Source: Rhizophagus irregularis (taxonomy: Eukaryota; Glomeromycota; Glomeromycetes; Glomerales; Glomeraceae). Taken from it: a stretch of DNA of 64,000 nucleotides. The position numbers and the translations under genes are program-made. Positions 1-11,221 of this stretch are shown here, piece after piece (positions within the stretch are counted from its first letter, which is position 1; the number at the start of each line of letters is the position of its first letter). Where the stretch lies: assembly GCF_026210795.1 (NCBI RefSeq), contig NC_089444.1, positions 4,578,501 to 4,642,500 on the forward strand, written 5' to 3'. Under the pieces are notes generated by a model, which was given only the letters and a program-made list of their open reading frames with translations, was not told where the DNA came from and made no database searches.

Positions 1-89
1 CCCTCGATATAACGGAATTCTTGATATAACGGATTTTTGATAAATTTTACTAATGGAACGGATGGTTCCATTATATTGAATTTCACTGT
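1..89. mobile_element. Right end of a pogo/Tigger-like DNA transposon, cut by the window edge
   Basis: The sequence carries repeated GATATAACGGA motifs and ends in ATTGAATTTCACTG followed by TA-rich DNA. Read inward it begins CAGTGAAATTCAATATAATG, which resembles the CAGTG-type termini of pogo/Tigger elements that insert at TA. A second, similar terminus occurs near 2343-2363. The rest of the element lies outside the window, so its size and coding capacity are unknown. Confidence 0.45.
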
Positions 90-536
90 GTATATACAGT
101 ATATTATATATAAAGTTAGTTTATTACGGTAGTTAATTATCAAAAAATTGCTTATTCAAGGGTATTTTCAAAAATTTTAAATAACATACCCCTGCTTTTT
201 AGCTAACCAATAATCCAATACTATATATTATTTTTTTAAAATTCTAAAAAAAATCTAAAATTAAAGTTAAAAAATAAATCAGAAATATCAAACCAAAGAA
301 AATTATTAAAAATAAAATAGGATAAATTCCATAAAATAAATTTTAAAAATCTGAAATTATTAAAAATCTTGAAATTAAAGAAATATTACCATAAAAATAC
401 TAAAGCTAAAAACTAATAATTAATTTAAGAAAATAAGTTATAAAGATAAAATTGATAAAATTTAAAAAGTATGCTGCTGATATAGATAAAAAAAACAAAA
501 ATTAAAAAAATACTTAAGATAAAAAATCCATGGTAG
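90..536. other. AT-rich intergenic DNA, nothing recognised
   Basis: This stretch is almost entirely A and T with short poly(A) runs. I see no reading frame, RNA gene or clear repeat boundary in it. Confidence 0.6.
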
Positions 537-1025
537 TGTTGACACCGGTTTTTGACGTTCGGTCAGGTAGTAACAGAAAGAAATATAAGGATCGGTTAAT
601 AAACAATAAGGTATTATGATGTTAGATATCAGGTGTTAAAGCAAATCGGTTAATGTACGTGTAAACAATAAGCAATTAATAAATAAATGATAAAGTAATT
701 GAAACGTGTATATATTAATCTGTTTATAATCGGACTTAAATTGTGTATAAGTAATAAAACGATATGTAACAAAAGGTCAATAAAAGGTAGTAAACACTTT
801 AAAGAAACAAGCGAATTGTAATAAATCGGAAACAACAGGCGGGTTTATTAACACTTGAATAAAATACGATATTACTGCCTCTATCAGCTCTCTGTAATAT
901 CCGTATATTTATCTTTTGAAAATAAAACCTACACGAACTGCACAAACTACTCCTCCACCATCGGTCTTTTATATATTGTTAAAAATTCGGTGCGAATCTG
1001 ACTATCGAACAGATTTGCCACCCGG
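537..1025. mobile_element. Possible solo LTR or LTR fragment
   Basis: The stretch opens with TGTTGACACCGG, a typical TG-type LTR start. It is less AT-rich than its surroundings and contains an AATAAAA polyadenylation-like signal near 921 before CTACACGAACTGCAC. I found no matching CA end with a target duplication, so the right boundary is approximate. It could also be part of another repeat class. Confidence 0.3.
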
Positions 1026-1299
1026 CCAAATGTCGTATTAGTCTTCTATTAAGCCACCTTTAATTCAGCCACTTTCCCGATTTTATCTAATCATTAAATA
1101 ACTTAAAATATCTCTATGTAATATAACTAAAAATAAACTAATAATAAATATATATAAAAAAAAGAAAAAAATATATCCCGTGACTGACTAAATAGCATAG
1201 CAATCGCATGAAACATGAAATATCTGATAGTAAATTAAGCAAATTTTTTTACTAGCAAACCATTTATTTAAAAAAAAAAACAATTAATCTATAAATTGT

Positions 1300-2260
1300 A
1301 ATATTTCAAGCCAAAATTCTCAATACCCTTATTAAAAAAAATTTTTTTCAATAAAAATTTTCCATGAAAAGACTTCTAAACGCAATTCTCCATCAAAAAG
1401 AGATTTACCTATAAAAACTTTTCAACCAACAAAATTATCAAAAAAATATCCCCTATTAAAAAACGTTTACCCTATTAAAAAAAAATCAAAAAGATCCTTA
1501 CCCATTAAAAAAAATTCTACAATGAAATTTCTATGCGAGATTATTTATCTCCCTATTAAAGAAAAATTGGTTAACGAAATTCTCTATCAAATATAAATCC
1601 CCTATTAAAAAAAAATTCTCTAATGAAAATTCTCTACCAAAAAATATTTCCATCTATTAAAAAAATTTCTAAAAAAAATTCTATCAAAAAAAAAAAAACC
1701 TTCAATAAATTTCTATAAAAAAAAAATTCTCAATAAAATTCTTTGTCAAAAAAAAAATTCACTTCTATTAAAAAAAATTTCTAACGAAAAATTATCAATC
1801 AAAAAAAAAAAATTCTTGATTAAATTCTCATTATACCAGCATTATGATGTACTTTTGGCCAGAATTAAAAATTTAATAAAATACTGGCCGGCATTACATC
1901 ATAAGTTCAAAAAAAATTCTTAAACGAAATTCACTCTCAAAAAAAAAATCTTTCTTGTTAAAAAAATTTTTACAACGAAATTATCAAAAAAATCTCGTTA
2001 AAATTTCTTTAACGAAATTATTGATCAAAAAGAAAAACTCCTCAATTGAAAGAAATACTCTATCAATAAAAAAATTATCTAACGAAATTTTTTTATCAAA
2101 ATAATTACAATTTCCTAAAGAAATTATATCAAAGAAAGCTTTACCTGTTAAAAAAAAAAATTCTCTACAAAAAAATTTTATTTTATAAAAAAATCTAATA
2201 AAAAAAATGAAGAAAATTCCTACGAAAAATTTTCTAATTAAATTTAAAAACTAAAACTAT
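1300..2260. repeat. Degenerate A-rich tandem repeat
   Basis: Phrases of the type CCCTATTAAAAAAAATTCTC, TAACGAAATTC and CTATCAAAAAAAA recur every 40-60 bp for nearly 1 kb. Spacing and length are variable, which fits an old minisatellite. A small palindromic element interrupts it at 1841-1905. Confidence 0.6.
1841..1905. mobile_element. Short palindromic MITE-like element
   Basis: ATTATGATGTA followed by TTTTGGCCAG at the left matches, inverted and with several mismatches, CTGGCCGGCAT and TACATCATAA at the right. The loop is short and AT-rich. It interrupts the A-rich tandem repeat. The GGCCAGAATTA core recurs in palindromic sequence near 45369 and 56260. Confidence 0.5.
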
Positions 2261-2342
2261 AAAAAATTTTAAAATTACGCTAAAGATGACAATTTTGTCA
2301 CCCTTCTTTATTACTAATATTTATTGAGATAGTATTGAGATT

Positions 2343-2363
2343 TCATTATATCGAATTTCACTG
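2343..2363. mobile_element. Relic CAGTG-type transposon terminus
   Basis: CATTATATCGAATTTCACTG repeats the terminus seen near 70-88 in the same orientation. The two cannot be opposite ends of one element, so this is probably the remnant of a second one. Confidence 0.4.
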
Positions 2364-2859
2364 TGTGTATAGTCTTTTGTTTGACAGATATCATTTTGTA
2401 CCTGACAGCATTTTGCATACAACACTTTTCAGTAAAGAATAATATGGGGTGGTTTTGTATATAGACTTTACTTTGTCGGTCATTTGCCTTTTAATATTGT
2501 CTATTTGCGCGTCTAGTTCATAGGACATATTGAACATATTTCTAACGAAGAACGATCGTTCTACTATGTAGGACGAGCTTACATTAGTTATTATATTCTA
2601 CTCTTTTTATTTGTTTAACAAATATATGTGGTTTGGACTATGCATGGATTCTATTAGCTGTAAAATTAGAGTATAGTAAAAACTAAAGATAATAAAAATC
2701 ATCTTAGTTTTATATTCTTTTTAGTTTTTTTAAAATAGAAATTTGTTAATGTTATGCTTAATAATGTTATTTAATTTTAATGAAAATATGATAATAAACA
2801 TGATGACATGATATCTAGAAATAATTCTAAATTGTCCGAGAACCTATAAGAAATCATAG
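2364..2859. other. Intergenic DNA, nothing recognised
   Basis: AT-rich DNA without a convincing reading frame, RNA gene or repeat. Confidence 0.5.
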
Positions 2860-3850
2860 AAGTGAAGTCTTCGAAACTTTTTACTAACGTTTCTTTTTTT
2901 TTAGGTCCTGGTGTCGATCTAGGGGCTTGAGTTCGGTAAGAACGTTGCGAAACAATTTGTTTGGGGTTTCTTTTGCCATTAGAAACATTTTTTAACGTTT
3001 CTTTTCTTTTCATGGACACTAGTAGCCTTAGAAATGACTTGGTAAGTCCATTGGGAAGGGTTTTTTTGACATTAACTTGAAGAAACGTACTAACGTTTCT
3101 TTTTTCTTTATTTTTTTCCTTCATCGTTCTCAACCTTCTCTCTCGCTCTTCCTACCTTACCCTTCTCACCCTTTCTTCTCATTCTTCTTTCTCTCTTCCC
3201 CTTTCACTCCTTCCTCTCCCTCTCTTGTTTTCCCCAACTTACTTTTGTAGGGCGGAATTTCTTCATAAGTTTATTTATTATTATTAATTTTGATTTTTTT
3301 AATTTTTTTTTATTAATTTTTTTTATCTTTTATTTTGTACAGTTATCGACAGATTTGCACTTCCTAGATCGTATTGGTAGGTTTTGTAGCGTTTCACTTC
3401 GAAACTTTTTTAAAAGTTTTTTTTTTATATTACTATTTAATTTTTTTATTAATTTGTTTTTAACATTTTTGTAGGTTTTTGCTTCATTGAACTTACTGGA
3501 TCTTGGATGATAAGTTAAGAAACGGTTCAGGTTGAACCTTTTTTTTGAAGTTTTTTTTTAACACCCCTTTTCCATTTTGTAGATATATTTTTCATTTTTA
3601 GGTCGGACTTGGACTTGATTTTCTGCTTTAAATATGATGGCGAATTTGACTCGGAAATTTTTTATAAATTTCGACTAGACTTTTCTTTGGGAGGTATGAA
3701 TTTGGGAAGATAATCTTTAAGAAACATTCATTAACTGTTAATGTTTCTTTTATTTTTAGGTTTCGGCATCTTTTGGAACGGATGATGATATTTTTATATG
3801 AAAAACGATTTTTAACGTGCGTTCTTTTAGGGATACAGATCACGTGATTG
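2860..3850 (+). repeat. GAAACGTT/AACGTTTC palindromic repeat array (copy 1)
   Basis: The array repeats a block made of a short palindrome (GAAACATTT...AACGTTTC), a run of T ending TTTTTAGG or TTTTGTAGG, and 30-50 less AT-rich bases. A pyrimidine-rich tract of about 110 bp lies inside it near 3130-3240. Three more arrays of this kind are at 9886-10420, 25900-26790 and, reversed, 34980-36170. The T-run plus AG looks like an intron 3' end, but the interspersed segments give no continuous protein. The outer boundaries here are uncertain. Confidence 0.6.
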
Positions 3851-4835
3851 CGAAATTGTGGACCGAATTTTATTATATTAGATAGATGCTATAAACATGT
3901 GGATATTTAAAGTGTTTAATAAATTCAGATTTGTAACTAATATTAAAGCTAAATTAACAAATACTGAAACTAAATTTGGGTCGTCTTTAGACCACCATAA
4001 TTTGACATAAAGTTTTGTGTCGAATATATTACTAATACTAGGTTGAAATGTTGAATAAAGTACGAATAATGACCAAATAATTAGTTTGAATATCAGTCAT
4101 TATAAATTTTTAAAAAAAATTAAAAAAATTGTTGTGTTTCAACTAATTTACTGCCACATTTTACTGCGCCACATCACGCGAAGCTTCAGATTTTAGAAAA
4201 GTTGAAAGTTTGAATTTGTGGAACAATGAAAAAAGCAATTATTATAAATATTTCATAACTGAAACTAACTTTTAATTAATTGGATAATTGCTATTGATGC
4301 TAGTATTGATTTAAACTGAAATTCTTTCAAGAAACTATTTTTTTTTATTCAATTTACAATGATTGGACAAGATAGTAATTGCACATTTGTCGCAATAAGT
4401 CACGTGCATAATAAAGCACGACTTCATCCGATTAAAAAATTTTTTTGTTTAAATATTACCTACAAAAAAAATACAAATAAAAAAAAAGTTAAAATTTAAA
4501 ACCGTTTTTAATAAATAATAAAATAAAAAGAAAATAAAAAGAAAATTTGCGAAGTTAATTTTATTATATAAAAAGAAATAGATCATTATACCTCCACGTC
4601 TATGGGATTTGAGGGACCGACCACCTAAAAAAAAAGGAAACGTTAATAATCATTTCGTTAAAAAAAGATGAATTTTTTTTAAAAACAACCTGATATCTAC
4701 CTTGAGATCCATTGTTAACGCAACTACGTGACTTTCTAACGATTACCGACATTGTTAACACTCATACAATAAAATCATGTGGTTATACGACCTTTATTGT
4801 ATTCTTAAATAATAAATTTTGCATCATAATATTCT
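3851..4835. other. Intergenic DNA, nothing recognised
   Basis: AT-rich DNA with poly(A) and poly(T) runs. A CACGTG hexamer occurs near 4401. I see no coding or structural feature. Confidence 0.5.
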
Positions 4836-4958
4836 TTAGTAAATAATTAGATTAGCTTTGCTTTGCTGTGATGATGATGATGATGACGATGCTTCTGGGT
4901 GATACTGCTCCTGATAATCAACAAATCCAAATTTATCTGCATATTTTAATAATATCAT
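4836..4958 (-). CDS. Possible 40-residue ORF or terminal exon, serine-run
   Basis: A short frame opens MILLKYADKFGFVDYQEQYH, continues into a serine run encoded by a (TCA)n microsatellite, and ends in TAA. Its composition is more protein-like than its surroundings. It lies just downstream of the Ser/Thr-rich gene on the same strand and could be a separate exon of that region. No splice link can be shown, and chance is a real alternative. Confidence 0.22.
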   Translation of the reverse strand: MILLKYADKFGFVDYQEQYHPEASSSSSSSQQSKANLIIY

Positions 4959-5023
4959 TTAATTTATTTTTGAAGGAGGGAAATAAATTTCTACTTTTCC
5001 TTTCCTTATTGTTCACATAAGAA

Positions 5024-5642
5024 CTAATAATTATCAGATGTTGATAATCTATTGGATATATTATTAACTGATACATACACTTCATCAATATATTTATTAC
5101 ATTCATATAGGACTACTTTATGTAATTTATATAATTGAAGATGATCTTTTGGAATTATGAGTAATGATTGCAGAAATGTAGGTGACATGATATTTTCAAC
5201 AAGATCAACAATATTTTTTGTTAATTTATCAATGTCTGTGTGAATTCTTTTTGATTTATTATTGGTGGTGATAGGGGTACTAGTACTGCTTGTACTGTTG
5301 CTGCTAGTGGTGGTAGTAGTGGTGTCAGTGGTGGTGGTACTGCTTGTGCTGTTGCTGCTAGTGGTGGTAGTAAAGTAATGGTACTGCGTGGTGATGTTAT
5401 GTTTTAATTTTATTAATTTAGAATTAATTTCCTCCTCCAAATTCTGAACTTTGGAGCTAAATTCTTTTAATTTATTAAAGGTCTCAAAGTCAACAACATT
5501 ATCAATCTGGTTTTGGTGAACAGATATCAGATCCTTTTCGCATCTTAAACTAGTACATCCTGATGAATCCTTATATAACTTAAAATCATCATCATCCAAT
5601 TTTCTTGTGCTCCCCTGGGTAAATAATGTCTCTCTTAATGTT
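5024..5642 (-). CDS. Hypothetical Ser/Thr-rich protein, terminal exon
   Basis: About 206 residues are open from a likely 3' splice site (TTTCCAG at 5643-5649) to a TAG stop. The encoded part begins TLRETLFTQGSTRK, then has an acidic DDDD and a charged helical stretch (KVQNLEEEINSKLIKLK). A low-complexity Thr/Ser segment follows that repeats SSNSTSSTTTT twice, and then a second helical domain containing ENIMSPTFLQSLLIIPKDH. There is no in-frame ATG, so 5' exons must lie upstream. Possible ones are near 5785-5840 and 5902-5990, the latter reading MSCSSRSQQEAHKLLELLLE before a GTATAT donor. I recognise no family. The repeat-derived Thr/Ser linker may vary in length between strains. Confidence 0.58.
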
Positions 5643-5901
5643 CTGGAAATTGTAGGCTTTATATTATTAAGAAAAGAAATAATTAGTTACATTCAATTTA
5701 ATTGTTTGATACTATTACATTAATCCATTTTTAAAAATATATTATGTTTTTGAATAATACTACTTGTCTATAAATAACTCGGACTTCAAAGTATTACTCT
5801 CCACACCGAGAAAATATAGGATACAAAGCTCCATGTATCTTCCCATTAATAGATTTTTAAAAATGATGTTAAAAATAATTAATTAAAAAAATATATATAC
5901 C

Positions 5902-5990
5902 ATAAAAGTTTGTTCATTGCTGTTATCTCTAACAATAACTCTAGCAACTTATGTGCTTCTTGTTGTGATCTTGATGAGCAGCTCATTATC
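5902..5990 (-). CDS. Candidate upstream exon of the Ser/Thr-rich gene
   Basis: The frame reads MSCSSRSQQEAHKLLELLLE and continues to NKLLW, where a GTATAT donor follows. It lies about 260 bp upstream of the 5024-5642 exon on the same strand. It looks like an amphipathic helix. The phase to the next candidate exon could not be made to fit cleanly, so this is a suggestion only. Confidence 0.25.
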
Positions 5991-5999
5991 ATAATGTGA

Positions 6000-6410
6000 T
6001 AAAAAAAAAAAGGTAGAAAAATTGAGAGATCTGTAAAAGTATTTATAAGATTAATGCCCCTATACAATATCGTATTAAATCAAACTAATTCATGTGATGA
6101 TCCTGATAAATGATAATTAAGATTTAACTAAGCCATACATAGTATCTAAGCCTTATTTGTGATTAATGTAAGCCTTTTAGCTTGATTGTTCATTATGGGG
6201 CTTAAAAAAAGTTGGGTATCGGAAAAACTCATAAAAGTATTGAGTACTGTGATCGAAGCCACAAATATTACAATAGTATTAAAACTAATTAATGTGATGA
6301 TCCAGATTTAATAAGCCATATATATATAAGCCTTATTTGTAATTAATGTAAGCCTTTAGCTTGACTATTTTAAGAATTTTCATACTATGGCTTAAAAAAG
6401 TGAAATATAT
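6000..6410. repeat. Dispersed two-unit repeat (copy 1)
   Basis: Two related units of roughly 180 bp each carry AATTAATGTGATGATCC, TAAGCC, TTATTTGTAATTAATGTAAG and a closing GGCTTAAAAAA. The same pair, including its left flank with a poly(A) run and AGAGATC, occurs at 37655-38055. It is a dispersed repeat family of unknown class with no coding potential. Confidence 0.6.
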
Positions 6411-8850
6411 GATGATTGTGTAATTTAAGTAGTTTGTGTAATTTCAGTTCAAATTTTTTTAATACGCACTTTTTTAACTTTTTTGTAATTATACTACATA
6501 ATTATGACACTGTACAATTTCATTATTTATTTATTATACAAGCATTGTAAAATAAGACAGTTTACTAAAAGAAATAGAAAAAGAAACATTTCTTAGTAAA
6601 TGATAAACATTTTGTTTTTTAAACACATCAAAGATATCATGATTAAGTTTGGGAAGCAATTTTATTTTTATTTTGCGATTTTTACGTTAATTTTGATTAA
6701 AAAATTAAAAGCAAATTCTACTGTACATCAGAAACCAACATATAATCATGACTAGGTATCAAAGTCCAATATATAATATCAGTAAATAATTATATCTTTA
6801 TTTTAACGTTATTGTTTAATTTATAGTTTCGAACGAATCAGGTAAAATAATTTATTTGAAGTAATTTATTATTTTATTAATAATGATTTATTTAATTATT
6901 TTAATAATAGATCTCAATAAAATTAATCGGTTTTTTTTCGAAAATAGTCAGAGTATTATTTAATAAATTTAAGCTAGTATTTAAAAAATTTTATTAACTT
7001 AGGTTTAATATTATATCTTAGCGGAAATTTTTATGGCAGGTTCTTGAGATTCGAGAAATCGAGACATTTAACTAGAAATATTCCGTCTGTTGAAACAAGT
7101 AATATGTCAATTTAGGTAAACGCGGTAAGATAATATTATTCATTAATTAAAGCTTTAATTTGTGATAACCGCAAACGATCTGCAAAAAAATGGGAATCTG
7201 AAAAATTATTGTAAAAAACAAATTATTTGAAACTTTGGGATAAATATTATTATGTATTAAAAAATATGTTGGTGTTGAAAAAATTACTAATGATCGACAT
7301 AAATTTGCATAAATGAATTTTTTACAGTTGACTCACGGATCACGAATTAAAATGTTTTTTAATATTGGATTTAATATTAAAAAAAATGAATTAACTATCA
7401 TACCATTATATCATATGAATACTTAACAGTTAATGTTAACGATAATGTACTTTTTAAAGAATATGAAATGAAATTGGAATTTCGACCGTTCTTTATGTTG
7501 AATTCAGTTACATAGGCCTAATACAGTAGCATCTTCACTTAAATATTTCAAATATTATAAATACTTTAATATGAAAATTAAATTCATCATATCCCTTTAA
7601 CTTATTCAAATTCACCATATGCTACGGATTTCCTTTATTATAGTTATAAAGAATAAGAGAGTGGTAATTAACGATATTACACATAATGAAAAGTGCTTTA
7701 GATCTATTCCGATAGAATATCTTCACCCGAATATGTAAAATTATAGAAAAGCCTGATTGCCGACGGAATCAGGTGGACAATAGTGTTTCTGACCTTAACT
7801 AAAAAATGATTAAGCTCGTTTCATATCATATGAAAAAATATACCTAACCGAGATTAGATCGGTCCATAACATTTATTTGTCATCAATAACGCTGATAAAA
7901 TAGTGTCTTGCTACATTTAAAGCTTTTCGATTCTATATACGAACGGATCAAATTGTTAATTGCCGATTAGGAAATAAAGTTAAATTATTCATATCAAGAG
8001 AGGGAAATAATGAAAGTGGAAAAATGTATCATATCTTTTCGGTTCATCACCGTGCTGTTTTTACATCACTATACAAACATTATTAACAGTACATTTTAAT
8101 ACGTTTCATTTGATAATTAGCGTCTATTTATTAAAATTTAATACTGTATACTGCAAATTAACGAATAAATTTTTTATACATATAAAAAGTTATAATGAAT
8201 AACATGTATAATGATACACTATTATTTATAGAATAATAATAACGTGTACTTAAAACTAATAAAAATATATTTTTTTTTAAAAAAAAAAATATTAATATAT
8301 TAATATGTATATAATGTTAAAATATTTTTATAAAATATTCCCTATAGGATCACACTGGTTCTGTTTGACCGATAATTTCATATATATTAGTTTAGAAGAT
8401 AATCAAATATCACGAGAAGAAATAAACAGTACTTGTACATAACTATAATCCGACTAATTTAATAGCAGATAAAACCATAAAAATCGACGTAACCGCTTAT
8501 TGCGTTATATCAGCAGCAGTATGCGATAATCATTTTTACTATTTTGGAGTGACTAACCCACTGCTGCCCTCTAAAAAATTTTCTGAAAAAAAAACTCCGA
8601 TGAATGTTAGAAAAAGAAAAATCAAAAATCAAGCTAAAATGCAAAGAAAACATTTCATTATGAAATTTATTTTATTCCCTATTTTTTTTTTGTAAAAAAC
8701 AGATGAGAAAGCACATCAAATTATTAAATTTGCGGATGAATTTAAAAGTTCTGATTTTCAATTTTTATTTATTACTATTCTATTCATGCAGTGCTAACAA
8801 TGTTGTGTACGGACTACGGACACAAAAAAAAAGTTAGCAATTCAAACGGG
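6411..8850. other. Intergenic DNA with one transposon-end fragment
   Basis: AT-rich DNA without a convincing gene. At about 7334-7348 GGATCACGAATTAA matches the terminus of the TA-flanked element at 32781-33551, so it is probably a leftover of that family. Nothing else is recognised. Confidence 0.45.
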
Positions 8851-8856
8851 AAAAGT

Positions 8857-8990
8857 CACATTTAATCACGTGATTATTGATAATATGGACTAATCAAACT
8901 TGTACTACTGACGTTACTCAACAGAAATCCTATATAAACTTAGAGTTCCCGTTCTGATTTCATCATTTATATTTACATCTAAATATTTTA
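8857..8990 (+). promoter_or_regulatory. Promoter region of RBM25-like copy 1
   Basis: The stretch contains TTAATCACGTGATTATT, with the palindrome CACGTG at 8867-8872, and a TATATAAA box near 8931. The same arrangement, with a CACGTGATT palindrome, precedes copy 2 on the other strand near 29082-29090. The conservation suggests CACGTG is a real factor site, for a bHLH-type protein by analogy. Confidence 0.5.
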
Positions 8991-9885
8991 CTTACTTTAC
9001 TTACTGTTATTCATAGCTCAATATCGAGTTTCTTACGATTTACTCACCAGGCGGTCCTCTTACCTATAGACAAATCTCGCGGGGTGGCTATACTTCTGGT
9101 ATTCCCACACAATGTACAGCTTTATATGGCTCCTCACTGGTCGAAGTGGAATGATTTGCATGAAGCTTATTGCCCATAAATAGCTAATACATTTGGAGAT
9201 CTCGATTGCAATTAAGAAATCTTTATCAAATTTAATTTATAGATTGAAATGGTAAAATTTATTGTAAATTTTATGATTTTAAATTTAACTCACTAATTTA
9301 TAATGTACAAATTCCAAGCAAATTTTTACTAATTTAAATTTTAATATATTAAATGAAATGTCAAATTTATAAATTTACTTGATAATGGCACATACTTTTA
9401 CGGCCTGATAGACAATTTATATCATATTAATAAATAATATTTCATTTTGCTCTCGCTAATTTCAGGTGCTTTAATTGGTCAATGTTTCTTTAATTAATTT
9501 AAAATATATTAATATCTTGTTGCTGAATTAAAGTTGCTGGATGAGGCAACACTTTTATAAGTTAACAATAAAGAAGCAATTTGTATAAGTTGTATTATAA
9601 TAGTATATTATAATTATTATTATTAAATAGTGACGCGTAAAGTTGATGCCAATTATTACACCTGATCCTAAAATCTGATTGGTAATTATACGCGACATGA
9701 TAAATAAGCTTTAGACAATAATTCTTGATTGATTTTATGCACAAAAAAGTCTAAAAGTCTATCAATTTTTTTTTTTTAATCTAACGCTCTTTCTAAATTT
9801 TTTATACAAAAAAATAAACAAACTTGACTAACATATCTTGGTATTAATCTTTGGAAAATATAATTTATTACCACAGTATTTAAAT

Positions 9886-10420
9886 TGAATAAATGTTTTC
9901 AGTTTTCCTTTTTTTAGAAAAAATGAACCAGATTACTTTTGGAAAGGCCCATTTCAATAAGTGGTAAAAGGAGTATAAAAGAATGTTAGAAATGCTTCCA
10001 ACATTTTTATTATTTTTTTTTATGGGAAATAAAACGGAACCTTTAGAAAGACCTTTTCAGTAGGAAAAGTAAGGGGTGTTTTTTTATGTAATAGAACGTT
10101 AGAAACATTTCTAATATTCTCATTTTTTTTATTTTTTTATGTAAAAGAATGTTAGAAACGTTATTAACATTCTTGCTTTCTTTTTTTTTAGGGAAAATGA
10201 AACAGACTCTTCAGAAGGATCCATTTTTGTAAGTGGAAGTAAAGGGATAGTTGAGTTTTTATGCATAAAAAAAACGTTTCACATTTTGTTTTTCTTTTTT
10301 TTTAGGGAAAATGAAATAAAACCTTCAGAAGGCCTATTTCAGTAAGTAGAGGTGGGGAATGGATTCATTATTATGTAAAAAAATATTAGAAATGCTTCTA
10401 ACATTTCTTTCTATAAAAAT
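9886..10420 (+). repeat. GAAACGTT/AACGTTTC-type array (copy 2)
   Basis: Four to five units of about 100 bp contain GAATGTTAGAAATGCTTCC or GTTAGAAACATTTC, a T-run, GGGAAAATGAAA, CAGAAGG and TTTCAGTAAGT. The array lies inside the CACTG-ended element. It is a diverged relative of the arrays at 2860, 25900 and 34980. Confidence 0.55.
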
Positions 10421-11002
10421 GGACTTTTACTCTAACTTACTATAACTAAATTTGCGATGTGAGATATAAATAAACTTTCTCTTTACTTTCTATTCATCTA
10501 GGACTTCTGGTAAACTGGTCTATTCGATGTTGATGTCTTTTTCTGCAAGTTGGCACGTATTAACTCTATCTTTTTATCTTTTTATCCCTATATTTTCTCT
10601 ATTTTCATTGTTTATTTGCCACTTACAAACTAGTATATATGTATGTTCACGAACCCAAAAACAGAAATAAACCCCAAAAAACAATACAAAATAGAAAAAA
10701 AAACAAAATGGCGTATTTCTTTTATATATATAATCTAAACTAACCACTGGTCACTATCCTATAGTATCGCCTAAACCCTTACGATTTTTTTTCTCAAAAA
10801 AAAATTTTTTTTTTTATGTGAAGATACATGACTTGAGAATATAAAGGTCTGGCTATCCAGTTCCATGAATGACAAGTTAATCGCCTTCTAAAGATCGTCC
10901 AATCCCGTCCTTTTGTCCTGATGAATCAGGCCGCCAAATATCCCCAAAAGACGCCACAAGGAAACCAAGAAACACTACTTTCACATGACCGCTCATCTTC
11001 GA

Positions 11003-11221
11003 TTACCTGCTTCTCCTCCATAACCTGTCGGTGATTCTACTTTGACCTTCCATGCCATGATCTAGCAACCGCTTTACATAACCTGGTGGTAAGGAAAATC
11101 CATATCTAATACTAGTAGTTTTAATCCAATCCTGATCATTCACGTGACTTTCATGAATTTTGGCAGTTGTACAAGCTAAGAAAATCTGATATTCGTGAAC
11201 TCCTGATTTATTTTTAAACAA
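11003..11221 (-). CDS. Short ORF inside the CACTG element, unknown
   Basis: A 72-residue frame contains KIHESHVNDQDWIKTTSIRY and GFSLPPGYVKRLLDHGMEGQ. The composition is more protein-like than the surrounding DNA. It may be a fragment of an element-encoded or captured host gene. I do not recognise a family and cannot show flanking exons. Confidence 0.3.
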   Translation of the reverse strand: MFKNKSGVHEYQIFLACTTAKIHESHVNDQDWIKTTSIRYGFSLPPGYVKRLLDHGMEGQSRITDRLWRRSR

